This document shows positions 33,971 to 45,925 of a DNA stretch of 64,000 bases, piece by piece. The DNA is from Rhynchopus sp. YZ270_cl-10 (lineage: Eukaryota > Euglenozoa > Diplonemea > Diplonemida > Diplonemidae). The stretch is from assembly GCA_964035575.1 (NCBI GenBank), contig OZ037917.1, forward strand, positions 372,001-436,000, given 5' to 3'. The position numbers and the translations under genes were made by a program. The first letter of the stretch is position 1. Each line of letters opens with the position of its first letter. The notes below the pieces were generated by a model. It was not told the origin of the DNA, made no database searches, and was given only the letters and a program-made list of their open reading frames with translations.

Positions 33971-34296
33971 AGCTAAGAATTGATGTACATCACAACAGAT
34001 ATTTTGCATCGACAAAGCACCATTATTTATCCCGAAAAAAAAAACAAAAAAAAAACATTTTTTTAGCAAGAGTGGGAATACTGCACAGACGGTAGCAACC
34101 CGCATTACCAGAAATGAGATGTACTGTCTGACCTCTCCCACCCCCCATTTTATTGTAAAGAATTATATTTGAACCGCAGTCTCTCACAGGGACGTAGTCG
34201 CAAGATTTGATATGGGTTTATATGGTGTATAACAACAACAACAAAAAAAAAATAACAAAAAGATAAATATGATTCGTGTGTATGCACATCGTAATT

Positions 34297-34355
34297 ATTT
34301 CATATACTTTTCCATTCTACTGAATAGAAGGTATAATAGGGTGCACTAAATGTAC
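34297..34355 (+). repeat. stem-loop family E with second hairpin
   Basis: CATATACTTTTCCATTCTAC TGAATAGAAGGTATAATAGG then GTGCACTAAATGTAC. The inner stem is one pair shorter than usual. Confidence 0.7.
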
Positions 34356-34396
34356 ATCTTAAAAAAACAAACAAGAGAAAAAAGCGAAAAAAAAAA

Positions 34397-34437
34397 ATTA
34401 TAAGATGACCCTAAGCACTCTCGTTGCTTACTCACCT
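34397..34437 (+). repeat. stem-loop family B
   Basis: ATTATAAGATGACCCTAAGC, loop ACTCTCGTT, GCTTACTCACCT, 42 bp after a family E copy. Confidence 0.65.
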
Positions 34438-35026
34438 TAGAAAAAAATTGCATAGAAAAGCTACAAATACAACACCTTTCTATTTTAAAAGTACGGTTCT
34501 TTGAAAAATATTTAAAAAATCAATACATTTTTTTTTTGATGCTGCGCTTAAATGGTTTGATGTATGGTACCGCGTGCGTAAAGGATATGCCGCTGGTAGG
34601 TTTCCGTTTCCCCCATGATTTGCTGCGCCATTATTTGCGGGGGGAAATGGTGTCGTTCATATTTGCCTATAACAAACTTAAGAAAAAAGAACTTTTTAAA
34701 AGATGCTGTGCCGCTCGTGCACAAAACATAAAGACGCAAAATGAAAAAAAAAAGCAATGAGGGGATGGGGAGTAGGGGAGAAAAGGGGGGGGGGGGGGGG
34801 GTCAGCAATTCACTTTGTTGATAAAAATAAAACAAAAAATGACACTACGAAACAAGACTCTGATAAAAGGTAATTGATAAACGATTCACTCATACAAAAT
34901 TCCGGGTCAAGCTCATGCAAAGGGTGGACAACGCGAGAATGTTCCGCACCGTAAGAGAACGGAGGCGGTTCACAACCGCTCGACCCCTCTCCATACCCCA
35001 GCCTTTTTTAACAACCAAAACAAAAG

Positions 35027-37075
35027 GGGGTAAGGACATTCTGGTACCCCCAAGTTTGACTTTTGGACAATTCAGACCCACAAGGTTTCGATAAAGACAA
35101 TTCAGACCCACAAGGTTTACGATAAAGACACTTCAGAACCACAAGGTTTGCATTTTGGACAGTTCAACCCCACAAGGTTTGCACTTTGGACAGTTCAGAC
35201 CTTGTGGGTCTGAAGTGTCCAAAATACAAACCTTGTGGTTCTGAACTGTCCAAAAGTCAAACCTTGTACGTGTTTTCTTCTTCTAAGGTGCTTGCTCTCC
35301 ATACCTAGACCCTCGAATTTTTTTTCTTGACCCCATACATATGGGTGCATTTCGACGATTTGAGGCCATTCAAAGCAAAAGTTGGCACTTTTGATCATCT
35401 GCGGGGGTCTAAAACACGGTTTTGCGTACACCACGCTGGATGATAGGGGTCACATCATGTGGCCATATATCAAGTTACACCGCAAAAATCTACCAGACCC
35501 TGTCTTCGTGCACCTTTTTTCACCCACCCACACCCACACCTCCCCACCCATCCCTCACAGGATTACACCAAAATAATGAAAATTGGGTTTCAAGTACCCT
35601 GTTTCTCTCAGAAGTCAGTCACTGCTATCCAGGGAGCATAGCTAGTGCAAGAAATTCGACTTTGGAAACTTTCCGGAAAGTCTGTCCTCTGCTCGCGGAG
35701 GGACGAGGCACAATAAAATATTGCGTTCCCCCAGAAAACCAGTGCACATTTCACACTCCTTGTGGGTGGTATTGTTGCCTTTTTTTTTTTTTTTTTTTTG
35801 TACTCAGGTAGCTACGTAGCCTTCAGGGAGGCAATCGTGTGCTAATACAGAAAGTATCAGTCAAGGCTGTCCTTACAGACGCATGCCAAAGCGGCCGCCA
35901 CATGGGTGTGGACTTTAGATTGAAGTTTCATCATTGTACTAGCCCAGGGAGGGTTCCCGGCTACCGGCGAGGTCTCTTCCAATCCGTTCCCTAGTTTCCT
36001 AGGGGGGCCTCCTTGGCTTCACTGGCTAGGGCTCTGCAGGTCCCTCCACACATGTTGTGTGCCTGCCTTCAGCACCCAGGGTAGCATACCCAGCACCTTT
36101 TACCCTCAGGTCAGACCTTCATAGAGTTTCAGGAGGAGTGCCACAAAAGGGCCCCCGGATGCAATTTAACGTCCAGCCCAGGACGTTTTACGTTTTATTT
36201 TCTGTTGTTATTTCTTCGGATTTATCATCATACAGCGTAACATGGTGGATTCGCCTGGTCGACACAACCTTTGATAGATATGGGATAACCAACCCCCTTC
36301 GACCCCTCGTGGGTTCACTGAACAAGCCTAGACTAGTGGTAGTTAAACGCGATTGAACATTTAAATTCCTAGAGATGAAAGAACAAGACAACGCTTCTGT
36401 ACCCGCGCATCAAAATTGTGGAAAACTTTGCACCCCAAACACCCTCAACAACGCCTGCCAAAAGGCGCCCCTTGTTGCTGGGAGTTGGTTCTCATGTTTG
36501 ATACCTGCACAGCGGGCATTCCTCTGAGTCCAACGCATGTTTGGCCTGTCTGCGGCGTTGTACGAAGACAGGGTCTGGTAGATTTTTGCGGTGTAACTTG
36601 ATATATGGCCACATGATGTGACCCCTATCATCCAGCGTGGTGTACGCAAAACCGTGTTTTAGACCCCCGCAGATGATCAAAAGTGCCAACTTTTGCTTTG
36701 AATGGCCTCAAATCGTCGAAATGCACCCATATGTATGGGGTCAAGAAAAAAAATTCGAGGGTCTAGGTATGGAGAGCAAGCACCTTAGAAGAAGAAAACA
36801 CGTACAAGGTTTGACTTTTGGACAGTTCAGAACCACAAGGTTTGTATTTTGGACAGTTCAGACCCACAAGGTCTGAACTGTCCAAAGTGCAAACCTTGTG
36901 GGGTTGAACTGTCCAAAATGCAAACCTTGTGGTTCTGAAGTGTCTTTATCGTAAACCTTGTGGGTCTGAACTGTCTTTATCGTAAACCTTGTGGTTCTGA
37001 ATTGTCTTTATCGAAACCTTGTGGGTCTGAATTGTCCAAAAGTCAAACTTGGGGGTACCAGAATGTCCTTACCCC
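35027..37075. mobile_element. foldback (MULE-type) element with 9-bp target duplication
   Basis: Long inverted arms 35027-35509 and 36562-37075, nearly identical, beginning GGGGTAAGGACATTCTGGTA. Flanked by AAACAAAAG at 35018-35026 and 37076-37084. Each arm holds tandem units of about 31-38 bp (CAGACCCACAAGGTTT joined to GATAAAGACA or CTTTTGGACA); the right arm has one extra unit, which explains its extra 31 bp. The 1-kb core is not a recognisable transposase. A 9-bp duplication and long arms fit Mutator-like or Drosophila FB-like elements. Arm identity suggests recent insertion or arm conversion. Confidence 0.82.
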
Positions 37076-37808
37076 AAACAAAAGAAATATACTGTGGGTG
37101 TTACAACGTTTTCGATAACGTTGTTCCATAACACGCATAGTACGATATGTATGAGGAATAACGTTTATAACGCTTCTCAACCAGGAAACAAATGCATATT
37201 ACATCTTTGTGGAACACGTGGAGTCACCAGGAGGTGTGTGAGGTGGGGTTGGGTATGCGATGCCGTTCGCGGGTGTGTGGGGGGGAGGAAACCCGAAGGT
37301 GGTGGTGGTGGTGGGTGGTAGTGTGAGGGAAGAGGGAAAACCAAGGGGTGAACAACACAACGCTTCATGTCAGAATCGACATTGCAAAAATGAGATATCA
37401 TTTTGACAATCAGCAAAAACAGAAAAAAAAGGGGGGGGGGGAAAAAGAAACGGTCTTGCAAAAAAAGGGGGAGGTGGGAGTTTAAAAAAAACGACGGCAA
37501 AAAAACAAACTGTGAGCCTTCGTTTCCTTTGTGTAGTCCACCTTTGTGGGGAGTTTTTTTTTATTATAAAATGACAACCTATTTTGTAGCCACCGCAGTG
37601 TGGATATTTTTAAAAAAAAAGAAAGAAGAAAAACCCGATGAATACACTGTTGTATTGATCAAACAAAAGCGAAGAAAATATCACCAAACAAAACAAAAAA
37701 CACCCCTCTACGGTGGCCAATGTGATAAATGGTTGTCAAGGGGAGGGGAAGGGGTGGGGAGTTTGGAGGTTTGGGTAAGGGAGAGTGGGAAAAACAAAAA
37801 AATTCCGG

Positions 37809-37844
37809 AAAGATGAACCTAAGTTGTCCCGTCTTGCTTAGTCC
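37809..37844 (+). repeat. stem-loop family B
   Basis: AAGATGAACCTAAGT, loop TGTCCCGTCT, TGCTTAGTCCA. Confidence 0.6.
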
Positions 37845-38766
37845 AGCTCCACAAAGGTGGATTCCCAGAGGGGGAGAAAGAGAGAAAAAAAAAAAGAGGG
37901 GATATCACGGGGTCGAAGGGAGTGAGGAAGGGGCGGGCTGTCTTTGACGTTTGCATGTCTTTTTTTTTTTTTAGAATAATTGAGGGTGAACTTGGAATAG
38001 GGGTTTATTTGAACCTAAACAGGGAACAAAGGGAATGGGGGGTGGGGATAGCAACGATGGTTGAAAATCGGTTACTTTTTTTTTTGGAGGGAAAAGGGGA
38101 GAGAGGAGGGGGATGTGGGTTGTTTGCCATGGTTCACAAGAGCGAAACATTGACGAAAAAACAGGGTGCGTGGGTGTGTGTGTGTGTGTGTTGCGCATGC
38201 AAGAAAAGAGGAGGGGCATTTACAGCAAAACTGCTCTAAACCCCCTCCCTCAGGCGTGTGTGTTATTTTTTTTTGGATATGTGATGTGTGGAAGTAGCGG
38301 ATTTTCTTTTAAAAAAAAAGGTGAAATTTTGATCATGCATTAAAAAAAAAAGGCTTTCGTGCACGCGGGAAGCAAAAAAAAAAATGTAATACTGTGAAAA
38401 CAAAAACAACAAAAAAAAAATGCAACGGTGTCAGAAAACGGAGAAATTTCGGTCAGAAATCTCAGCACCTATTTAAATACCAAAAAAAATAAATACAAAT
38501 ACAAGATATTTGGTTTGCTGTTATAGTTCTTTAATGATGGCGGGGGTGTGGATAAGGGGATTTTGTGAGGGGGCACAATTAAGTAAATGACTCGCGTATG
38601 ACTTTAAAAAGAAAACGGCTTGTGCGAGGAATACAGACCATGATACAATACAATGCAAACCCCCATCCCCTATTCTTATTAAAATTGATAATCTTTGTTG
38701 ACTTGTCAGCTAGCCACGCTAGCAGTGTTGTACTGAGTCTTGAATGAGGGGCATTACAATTTAATT

Positions 38767-38826
38767 GTTTCATATACTAACTATTCTACTGAATAGATGG
38801 TATAATAGGGTGCACTAAATGTACCC
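38767..38826 (+). repeat. stem-loop family E, full two-hairpin form
   Basis: CATATACTAACTATTCTACT GAATAGATGGTATAATA, then GGGTGCACTAAATGTACCC: hairpin 1 CTATTC/GAATAG and ATAC/GTAT, hairpin 2 GGGTGCA/TGTACCC with one G.U. Confidence 0.8.
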
Positions 38827-38953
38827 AATTTAAAAAAAAAAAAATCATGTCAGAGAAAGTGTACACAAAAAAGCTGGTCTGAGTCCTCAATTCATCCGTC
38901 TGTTTTATTGTCAGATGGATTGCAACAAAAAAAAAAAAATGTATTTCAACATA

Positions 38954-39099
38954 TGGGACAGTCCATAAAACCCCCCCACCTAAACGAATACCTTTTGTAC
39001 TTATGTGGACACCTTCTACTCGGACTTTTTTTGCTCGCAGAAGTTATCTCAGTTCCACAAAAAGGTTGCCTTTTAGGTGGGGGTTTATGGACTATGCCA
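38954..39099. mobile_element. TA-flanked inverted-repeat MITE
   Basis: Arms TGGGACAGTCCATAAA.CCCC and inverse (right arm ends GGTTTATGGACTATGCCA), with TA at both edges. No open frame. Family not recognised. Confidence 0.6.
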
Positions 39100-39210
39100 T
39101 ATGCAATCAATAAATTGATAGCATAGGGAGGGATCAATAAAAATGGTCCCTTCTTTATGTGGTATGTTTTGCAAAACAAAAAAAAAAAGGGGGGGGGTGT
39201 CAAAAAAACC

Positions 39211-39234
39211 CCCCCTAAGCCCGCGCTTAGTTGC
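39211..39234 (+). repeat. possible stem-loop family B core
   Basis: CCCCCCTAAGCCCGCGCTTAG: only the inner stem remains, without AAGATGA or CACCT. Confidence 0.3.
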
Positions 39235-40011
39235 AGTTCACAACAAAAAAGGGAATCATCATAAGGACTTTGTGAACCCCGTTCCCAGAACAATACGATT
39301 CTTTGTTATGGGACACAAATAGGATCACAAAATAACAATGCAATGAAACGTTCGCATTTTGTTTTTTTTGTCGTGACGATTACCATCTAAACAGTAGGTT
39401 AGTATTAGGGTCTGTACGCAATGGCCGAAGCCGTCTTCGTTCCCTCTGAGGCCCACCCCATTTCTTGTAGTTTGATGCGTTGACGCTTCCACACACGTAT
39501 CTCTCACCTGTTAGGTGGCGGTGTTGTGGAGAAGGGGGGGGATAGGGTGAGTGAAAACGATCCTCACAAAAGTAGTGTGCATAAAAATTTAAAAAAAAAA
39601 AACACACAGCCTTTTTTTTTGGTATCAAAATAGGCCTTTTGAGTTTCCTTTTTTTTTTCTGCAAACTACTTTGCAAAGCAAATATCGTGGAAAAAAATTG
39701 GAAATATGAGCAGAATGCAACTTAAGCACCCCAAAAACAGTTTCTTGTAATTATCTGAAGAGAAAAAAAAAAAAAAGAAATAACGGTGGATGTGGGTAAG
39801 GGTAAGGCTGTCTCGCAATGATGGGACAGTTACACGGATATCTAAGGGGGAATGGGGGTTATCGAGAGAGCACATCGATCGATGCGCAACAGAGAGGAAA
39901 GAAAGGTGTGAGGGGGTAAACCCAAAGAGATCAAGCAATTTTTTGCGCATAATATGGGCAAAAGAGAGGATCTGGCGTTTTCGCGATAAAAGAGAAACAG
40001 AAAAAAAAAAT

Positions 40012-40054
40012 GATTTCATATACTTTCTATTCTACTGAATACAAGGTATAATAG
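40012..40054 (+). repeat. stem-loop family E
   Basis: CATATACTTTCTATTCTACT GAATACAAGGTATAATAG; GAATAG changed to GAATAC removes one pair. The second hairpin is missing. Confidence 0.65.
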
Positions 40055-40166
40055 ACTGGTTTTGTGTTTTGTTTTGTTTTTGACACAGACCAGACGAAGG
40101 GCCAGGGTCTGCCACCTTTTTTTTTGCAGGAACGTACTCAGTACTACTGCAAAAAAAAAAAAAAAG

Positions 40167-40226
40167 GTGAAGTTATGAATGCAGGCACCTCCGACTGACC
40201 CACGTACGATGCCAGCCATGATGAAA
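40167..40226 (+). repeat. stem-loop family D with C-like head
   Basis: GTGAAGTTATGAATGCAGGC ACCTCCGACTGACCCACGTA CGATGCCAGCCATGATGAAA. It starts like family C and continues like D, linking the two families. Confidence 0.6.
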
Positions 40227-40327
40227 CAAAAAGAACGCGAAAAAAGGGTATCACGAACAGAAGTAAACACGACACACATCTTGGTTTTTTTTTTGTCTGA
40301 AACAAAGTACGCAGCAAAAAAAAAGTT

Positions 40328-40368
40328 TTTGTAAGATAAACCTTACTGACGAGCCTCACTGCGTACCT
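40328..40368 (+). repeat. stem-loop family B, divergent
   Basis: TTTGTAAGATAAACCTTACT, GAGCCTCACTGCGTACCT; the inner stem is mostly lost. Confidence 0.4.
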
Positions 40369-40888
40369 TAGAACTACAAAAATAGGGAGGGAAAAAAGAG
40401 AGAAAAAAATCCCATCAAAACCAAAATTCATTGTATAATCGGAAGGAAAAAGGAAAGAACTGAACAGGGGAAAAAAAAAAATGAAGAAACACATAGTGTA
40501 CATGGGTAGAACACTGACACCACTTCTTCATTGTCCTGTTTTACGAGGTCATGTAAAGGCAGTCAGAAAAGCTGTGGTAATACGATGCGGAAATCACCGT
40601 AAAAATACAATGATGAAGGTAAAAAAGGGGGCCACAATATTATTTTTTTTTAGCAATAAATGAGGGTTGGTGTTGTTGCGGGAGGGCGCAAAGGGGTGCG
40701 TCTATTTAGAGCACCACAGTACCCTGAGTGTATCATTTTTTTTCCCTTCGATTTGGTGTGATTCAGTGTGTCCAGGTTGTGTGAGGTAATGTGCATCAAA
40801 GCACAACACAACGTGAAAAAAAAGACACACAAAAAAAAAAATCGAGACAAAATACACCGCAAAGACAACAGAGAGAGAGAGAAAAATA

Positions 40889-40936
40889 GTTGAAAAGTGC
40901 AAACGCCTCACCGTTCATCAGCGGACGCAGGCACTT
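40889..40936 (+). repeat. stem-loop family C, expanded loop
   Basis: GTTGAAAAGTGCAAACGCCT CACCGTTCATCAGCGGACGC AGGCACTT. Closing stem kept, loop about 10 nt longer. Confidence 0.6.
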
Positions 40937-41370
40937 TATTCTCCGCGGGTTATCAAATAATAAATAAAGAAATAACGATGGAGCTCTTGCTTTATTTTTG
41001 CAGGAATCAGGGGGTCTTCCTTAAAGCAAAATACATAGGACGAAATGGGGGTTTTTTTTTTTTTTTTTTTGTATTTGTCAGTTTTGTGTGGGACAGCAAT
41101 GTGTTCCCCCACGAAGTAACCAATGAGACTACATGCCTAACGGCAGAGTCAGTCAATCATATCATAACGTACATATTTGGTGGCAATATTGAGGCAGTGA
41201 GGCAATGTAGTTAATGTTAAAGGCAGTCAGAAAATTTTACAAAAAGGGGGGAAATCTTTAGATAAACTAAATCCCGGAACTCAAGGTGCAGGGACAGAAC
41301 CTCTGGCCTGAACCCAACAAAGAAAAAGGTCTCACAAATTAGCGAGATACGGAGTTTTTCAGTTTTATCA

Positions 41371-41406
41371 AAGATGAAACGCAAGCCTTTTCGTGCTTGG
41401 TCACCT
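41371..41406 (+). repeat. stem-loop family B
   Basis: AAGATGAAACGCAAGC, loop CTTTTCGT, GCTTGGTCACCT. CAAGC/GCTTG replaces TAAGC/GCTTA, a paired change. A family A copy follows 23 bp later. Confidence 0.65.
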
Positions 41407-41428
41407 AAATCTTTATTTTTTTTTTTTT

Positions 41429-41491
41429 GAAAAATGTTTGGAGTAGTGTAGTTGCCGCGGTTGTTTTGCGACAGTTGTGCAAATCTCCACT
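41429..41491 (+). repeat. stem-loop family A, long form
   Basis: GAAAAATGTTTGGAGTAGTG TAGTTGCCGCGG, TTTTGCGACAGTTGTGCAAA T CTCCACT. Confidence 0.7.
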
Positions 41492-41782
41492 GTTTTTTTT
41501 TTTTCTCCCTCCAGGTAAATAATATTAGACTCAACGTTGCGACAAAAGAGTCTGCGCAATTCAGATGTGTATTGCGCGAAAAAGAAGAATAATTTATGGT
41601 AGTGGCACATTGAAGCATGGGGTATGAGGGGTATAGCGTGTCATTGCTTCAATGAAGAATACAAAAGAATACGTGACACTTTCAAATAACAGAATAATTC
41701 TTTCCGTTTTTTGTACCAAATGCTTGGAATGGTAGGTACAAGAAAAACAAAAGGGGATGGGGGGGGGGGAAATGGACGGTAC

Positions 41783-41816
41783 AAGATGAACGTAAGTCTC
41801 TCGAGTTTATTCACCT
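41783..41816 (+). repeat. stem-loop family B, divergent
   Basis: AAGATGAACGTAAGTCTCTC GAGTTTATTCACCT. Confidence 0.5.
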
Positions 41817-42206
41817 TGGACACAAAATCGTTAGAAAAAAAAAATGAATTTTACACAAATCGTTGCAGACAATACAGCATTTTTGCGTTTATTTTTTTTT
41901 TTTTTGTTTTGAAAAATTTTTTTTTTTGGAAAGCTATCGTAGCGTTGCAACATTACGTACAAAACAACTACTCACATTTCCACTATTTCTTCATTCAAAG
42001 GGAGCTAACCAGCATTTATAGGTAATGTGAGTACCTTTATATCATGTGGAAGAGGTGAGTGGGGAGGAATTTTAAAAAAGGCATGTTTTCCCCCCTCAAG
42101 AAACCCCGCTGTTTATTGCTACTGTTATAACAAAACAGAAAGGGGAAAATGAGGGGGGTCGGATGGGTTTTTATGAAGTTTTTTTTGGTGTTGTTGTTTT
42201 TTTTGA

Positions 42207-42243
42207 AAACTTGGTTGTACCACCCTAGAGTGTGCTCCACCAT
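42207..42243 (+). repeat. stem-loop family A, TGTGCTCCAC subtype
   Basis: GAAAACTTGGTTGTACCACC CTAGAGTGTG CTCCAC; resembles the copy inside the nuclease gene at 62299. Confidence 0.55.
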
Positions 42244-42622
42244 TTTTTTTTTTTTGCTTTGTGCTCTCAGAAAAGAGAGGAAGTCGTAACTTTCAAGGCG
42301 GGGAGGTAAATGGGTGAGGGGCCTTCTCATAACACAGAACACGCTATAAGAACAAAAGAAATTGGCAGGGAGGTGGGGGTTTTCTAATAGGGGTGCTTTC
42401 TTTTTTTGGAATCAAATTTAACGCCTGTTCGAATACTTATTGTGTATGGCCATTTAACCACAAAATGTATCAGATGTATTGAGTTCGTAACCCAAAGGAA
42501 GTTGTGATCTGGCCAAAAAAAAAAAAAAAATCGACGTAATTCTGATAATAATTAACTCATCTCCTTCCTCGTCTCCTGTTTGGTTTTGTTGGGGTAAAAA
42601 AAAAGAAGGGAAAAAAAGAAAA

Positions 42623-42670
42623 GTTTGTAAGATGAACCTAAGCATCTCGAGCTCTCGTGCTTAGTCACCT
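42623..42670 (+). repeat. stem-loop family B, expanded loop
   Basis: GTTTGTAAGATGAACCTAAG C, 15-nt loop containing CTCGAG, GCTTAGTCACCT. The stem is perfect while the loop is enlarged. Confidence 0.75.
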
Positions 42671-43055
42671 ATAAAAAAAAAAAAACTCAACGTGTGTTTC
42701 AATTCCGGAGAACATAAACTATATTTTTTTTTGGGGGGAAATCGTGAACAATAATTTGGTTGAGTTATTCGTAAATGAACAATAAAACAAAAACAAAAAA
42801 CAAAAAGTTAAGTTTTCAGTACAAAACACTTTTATGAGGTTTCATTTAAACCAAACCTCCTAAGATTGTCACCATCGTACATAAAAAAATCCCCCCACCC
42901 CTCCCTTTACCCAACCAATTAATTTGATAAACATTATTTTCTTCAATAGAAATTTTGAGTGGTTTTAAAAAAAATTTCCTTCTCATGAACATAATCAAAA
43001 ATTTGTTGAGGTGATGTTTGTTTTGTGGGCCGAGCGTATCAGAAAACAAAGTAGA

Positions 43056-43092
43056 GTTGAAATACAAAGCCCCTCTCGTGAACAGTGTACCT
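43056..43092 (+). repeat. short repeat family F
   Basis: GTTGAAATACAAAGCCCCTC TCGTGAACAGTGTACCT; ATAC can pair with GTGT. Confidence 0.55.
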
Positions 43093-43731
43093 GGTGCATG
43101 ACCGGCTGTACCGTGGGTGGACACCCCAACCATGCAGTCCTACCTTCATTTCGTGATTTTACATCTGAACAAATATGAAAAGATTCAAAAAAGAGGAAAA
43201 CGTACTTTTGGGTGTCATCAAACCAACTGTTGTCATGTTGAGAAAATGGAGGGTATTTTTTTCCCCACCCGCTCTGTGCCATTTTATTGTTTTTTCCCTC
43301 ATCACAAAGTGGGTTGGGTAGGGGGTTGAGAGAACACCGTTTTACAAAAAAAGATGTCGAAAAAAGAAAAAGAAAAACAATAATTGCAGGGGGGAAGACA
43401 TCACCATTTTTTTCTTCGAAGTATACTCAAAAAAAAAAAGGGCGTGTTTTATGTGATGATGGAAGGGTTAAATAAGTTTGCCTTACAAGACAATAAGGGT
43501 AAGACGGGAGAGACAAAAAAAAATACATCCATCAAAACAAGATTCACTGTTCCTCATTAACCCCTCTAAAAAACCTCCTCTTTCATCCCACACGACGACA
43601 CTTTTCATGACATGACAATCAATTAATTAACGCTTTGTTTGGTATAGTGCTTGTAACTAACGTTTACCATGTCATTGACAAGCGCCGTCGTGAGTCCCTA
43701 CAAGACATTAATTTCCTTTTTTTTTTTAAAA

Positions 43732-43774
43732 GTGAAGTTGATAGTGCAAACGCCTCTGGGGCGCAGGCATTGAC
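43732..43774 (+). repeat. stem-loop family C
   Basis: GTGAAGTTGATAGTGCAAAC GCCTCTGGGGCGCAGGCATT GAC. Confidence 0.7.
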
Positions 43775-44623
43775 AAAAATCGGGGTAAAACAAAAAAAAA
43801 AAACAAAACAAAACATTGTTGAAAGGCATCTACCGTCACTATACGATGTTCAAAAAAAAAAAAATACTGTCTGAACATTTCCACAGAGAAATGAAGGGTA
43901 GGGTAAAACAGCACAAAAAACTGCATTCCCCCCCACCTCCCCCACCCACATTATTTTTTCTTTGTTTCTTTTTTGCATTTTTTTTTTTTTTTAAATTATT
44001 TTCCGGTTTTCCTCCCTCCCCTCCTACGCACACTCAACCCTTCTGTTATCATGGTTTTGCTAAGCGAGGAAAGTACAAGGTAGTTACTAGTACACGACAA
44101 ATTTCCACAAACTGCTCCATTTCCCATTATTTTTCCATCCCACTCCCCGATTCTTCCAGAGGGAGAATGAAGAGCAGAACTTTTTTTATCGGAAAAAGGG
44201 AAAAGAACTTAGTGCTTGCGGGTCTGTCAAATGAAAATGAAATACGTGGAGACCAGGGCTGGTCAACTGTTATTCGGGAATAATACCTCAACCGCTGGTT
44301 TTATTTTCGTTGTTTTCCTCTTTTTTTTTCTTCCTATTTCCTGATGCTGGGTGATGGGGGGTTGCAATTCGGCGCATCCTTACAAGTCCCTCAAACCTAT
44401 TCCTTTCTTCACACACGTTTCCCCCTTTTCATTGCCTTTGTTGGTATGGTGAAAGCCTTCTGGCGATTCACCCAGGGTTTCCGCGAGGATACAAAGAGGG
44501 GCTCTTTGGGAAAACACTTCACACCCCTTTTTTTATTTAAAAATCTCCAGGCATCGGATTGTTAGAAAAAAAAACATAGTTGAAACGTGTTGAAACGCAT
44601 CTCAGTAAAATATAAAAAAAAAT

Positions 44624-44659
44624 GACTTGAAATACAAAGCCCTCTTGTGACAGTGTATC
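44624..44659 (+). repeat. short repeat family F
   Basis: GACTTGAAATACAAAGCCCT CTTGTGACAGTGTATC. Confidence 0.55.
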
Positions 44660-45256
44660 TTAAAAAGGAAAACTTTAAAAAAAAAAAAAAGATCTCAAAA
44701 AAAGAAGACATTTTTTGTTTCCTTCCCAAACAAAACCAATAAAACGAGAGAGAGTGGGGTCAGGGGGATACCAGAAAGGGGGGAAAATGCACAAAAAACA
44801 AAACAAAAATGTGGTGACGGGGGAGGTGAACGAGCGGAGGAGAGAGAAAGAGTTTTGTGGACGAGCCGGGAGTGTTTTGTTTTATACTTTGAGACCTGTA
44901 CCAGGTTGTTTTTGTTGTCTTTTGTTTTGGTGTAGTTTTGCTTTGTTTACCTGACACAGATCTGGATTTATGATAAAAATTTGGTTGGTTCGCGCAAAGG
45001 TTGGGAGATGATTGTTTGTTTTGTTTTTTTTTTAAAGTTTGAAAATTGCAAAACGTAAGAGTCATTGCACAGCAATAAAACCCTATAGTTTTGGTCTTGA
45101 AAAGCGTAGAGGGAATGCTGAAAGTGTGTGCAGAGGATACAGAGGTAAAGGAAGAAAACAAAAAAATCGGGAATATATTACAATATATTCTGACCCTGAT
45201 TGTTCACGAAAAAAAAAACCCCCAAGCAAAAAAATAAACAAAAAAAATTTTTTTTG

Positions 45257-45293
45257 GTTGAGTTAATCTTAAGCATCTCGTACTTAGTCACCT
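45257..45293 (+). repeat. stem-loop family B, divergent 5' arm
   Basis: GTTGAGTTAATCTTAAGCAT CTCGTACTTAGTCACCT; 3' arm intact, 5' arm altered. Confidence 0.5.
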
Positions 45294-45925
45294 TGAACGA
45301 AAAGAAAGAATACACACACGGGGTAAAATTGGTATAAAAAAATGTGGACAAAGGGAGAACTCAGAAGGGGGCAGTCAGAAAAAAAAAAAACATGTGGGGT
45401 TGAAGGTTTTGCAAAATAAAAATAAAAAACAAAAAAGACCACAAGGGTTGGTTACACAACAAAACAGCAAAAATCTTTTTGATGCGTGCCCATTATTAAA
45501 AAAAAAAAATAACAGAAAATCTTAGAAACAAAATCCGCGTTTCATCACATATCCAAAAAACAAAAAACCACACACACACACGCGCACAAAATAAAAAAGG
45601 CGCAATTTACGAAATAGTTGCTACACGAAAAGAGGTGAAATTGATGATGGGGGTGGTGTGAGGGAGGGAGAGAGAAAAATGACGATACTTTCGAACAGAG
45701 GGGGCAAAGAGGGAATTTTTTTGAATGGGGTCTTTGTTTTTTTATGAATTTTTTTTTTTTGTTTTTGTTTTTTGTGTATTGTGCATGAGGGAGGTACATA
45801 TTCTAAGAGGTTGCGTCTTTGGTTGCACACTAAACGGAGCAAAAAAAAGGGGGCCGTTGTGTGCAAGCCATACTACTATTTTTGAAGAAATGCAACAAGA
45901 AAAAAAAAAACAAGCAAGGGAAGAT

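Larger units (their letters stand above)
9913..45910. other. gene-free, repeat-filled region (first part)
   Basis: About 36 kb in which I find no open frame with a recognisable domain or coding character. It is dense in A, T and some G homopolymers (G19 at 25097-25115, G17 at 34785-34801). The open frames present are Phe/Lys-rich translations of these runs or of short repeats. What it holds is listed separately: stem-loop families A-F, inverted-repeat elements, and an AGCCA array. No tRNA or rRNA was recognised by eye. Confidence 0.7.

Noticed and set aside
36057-36356. VSGGVPQKGP in the foldback core, reminiscent of the LINE reverse transcriptase motif GVPQG
   Set aside because: No neighbouring RT motifs (no YADD, no upstream palm) in any frame; a six-residue match is not enough.
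45861-45925. Start of the 207-codon LINE frame (MQAILLFLKKCNKKKKNKQ)
   Set aside because: This part is target-site flank and duplication, not element or host protein.
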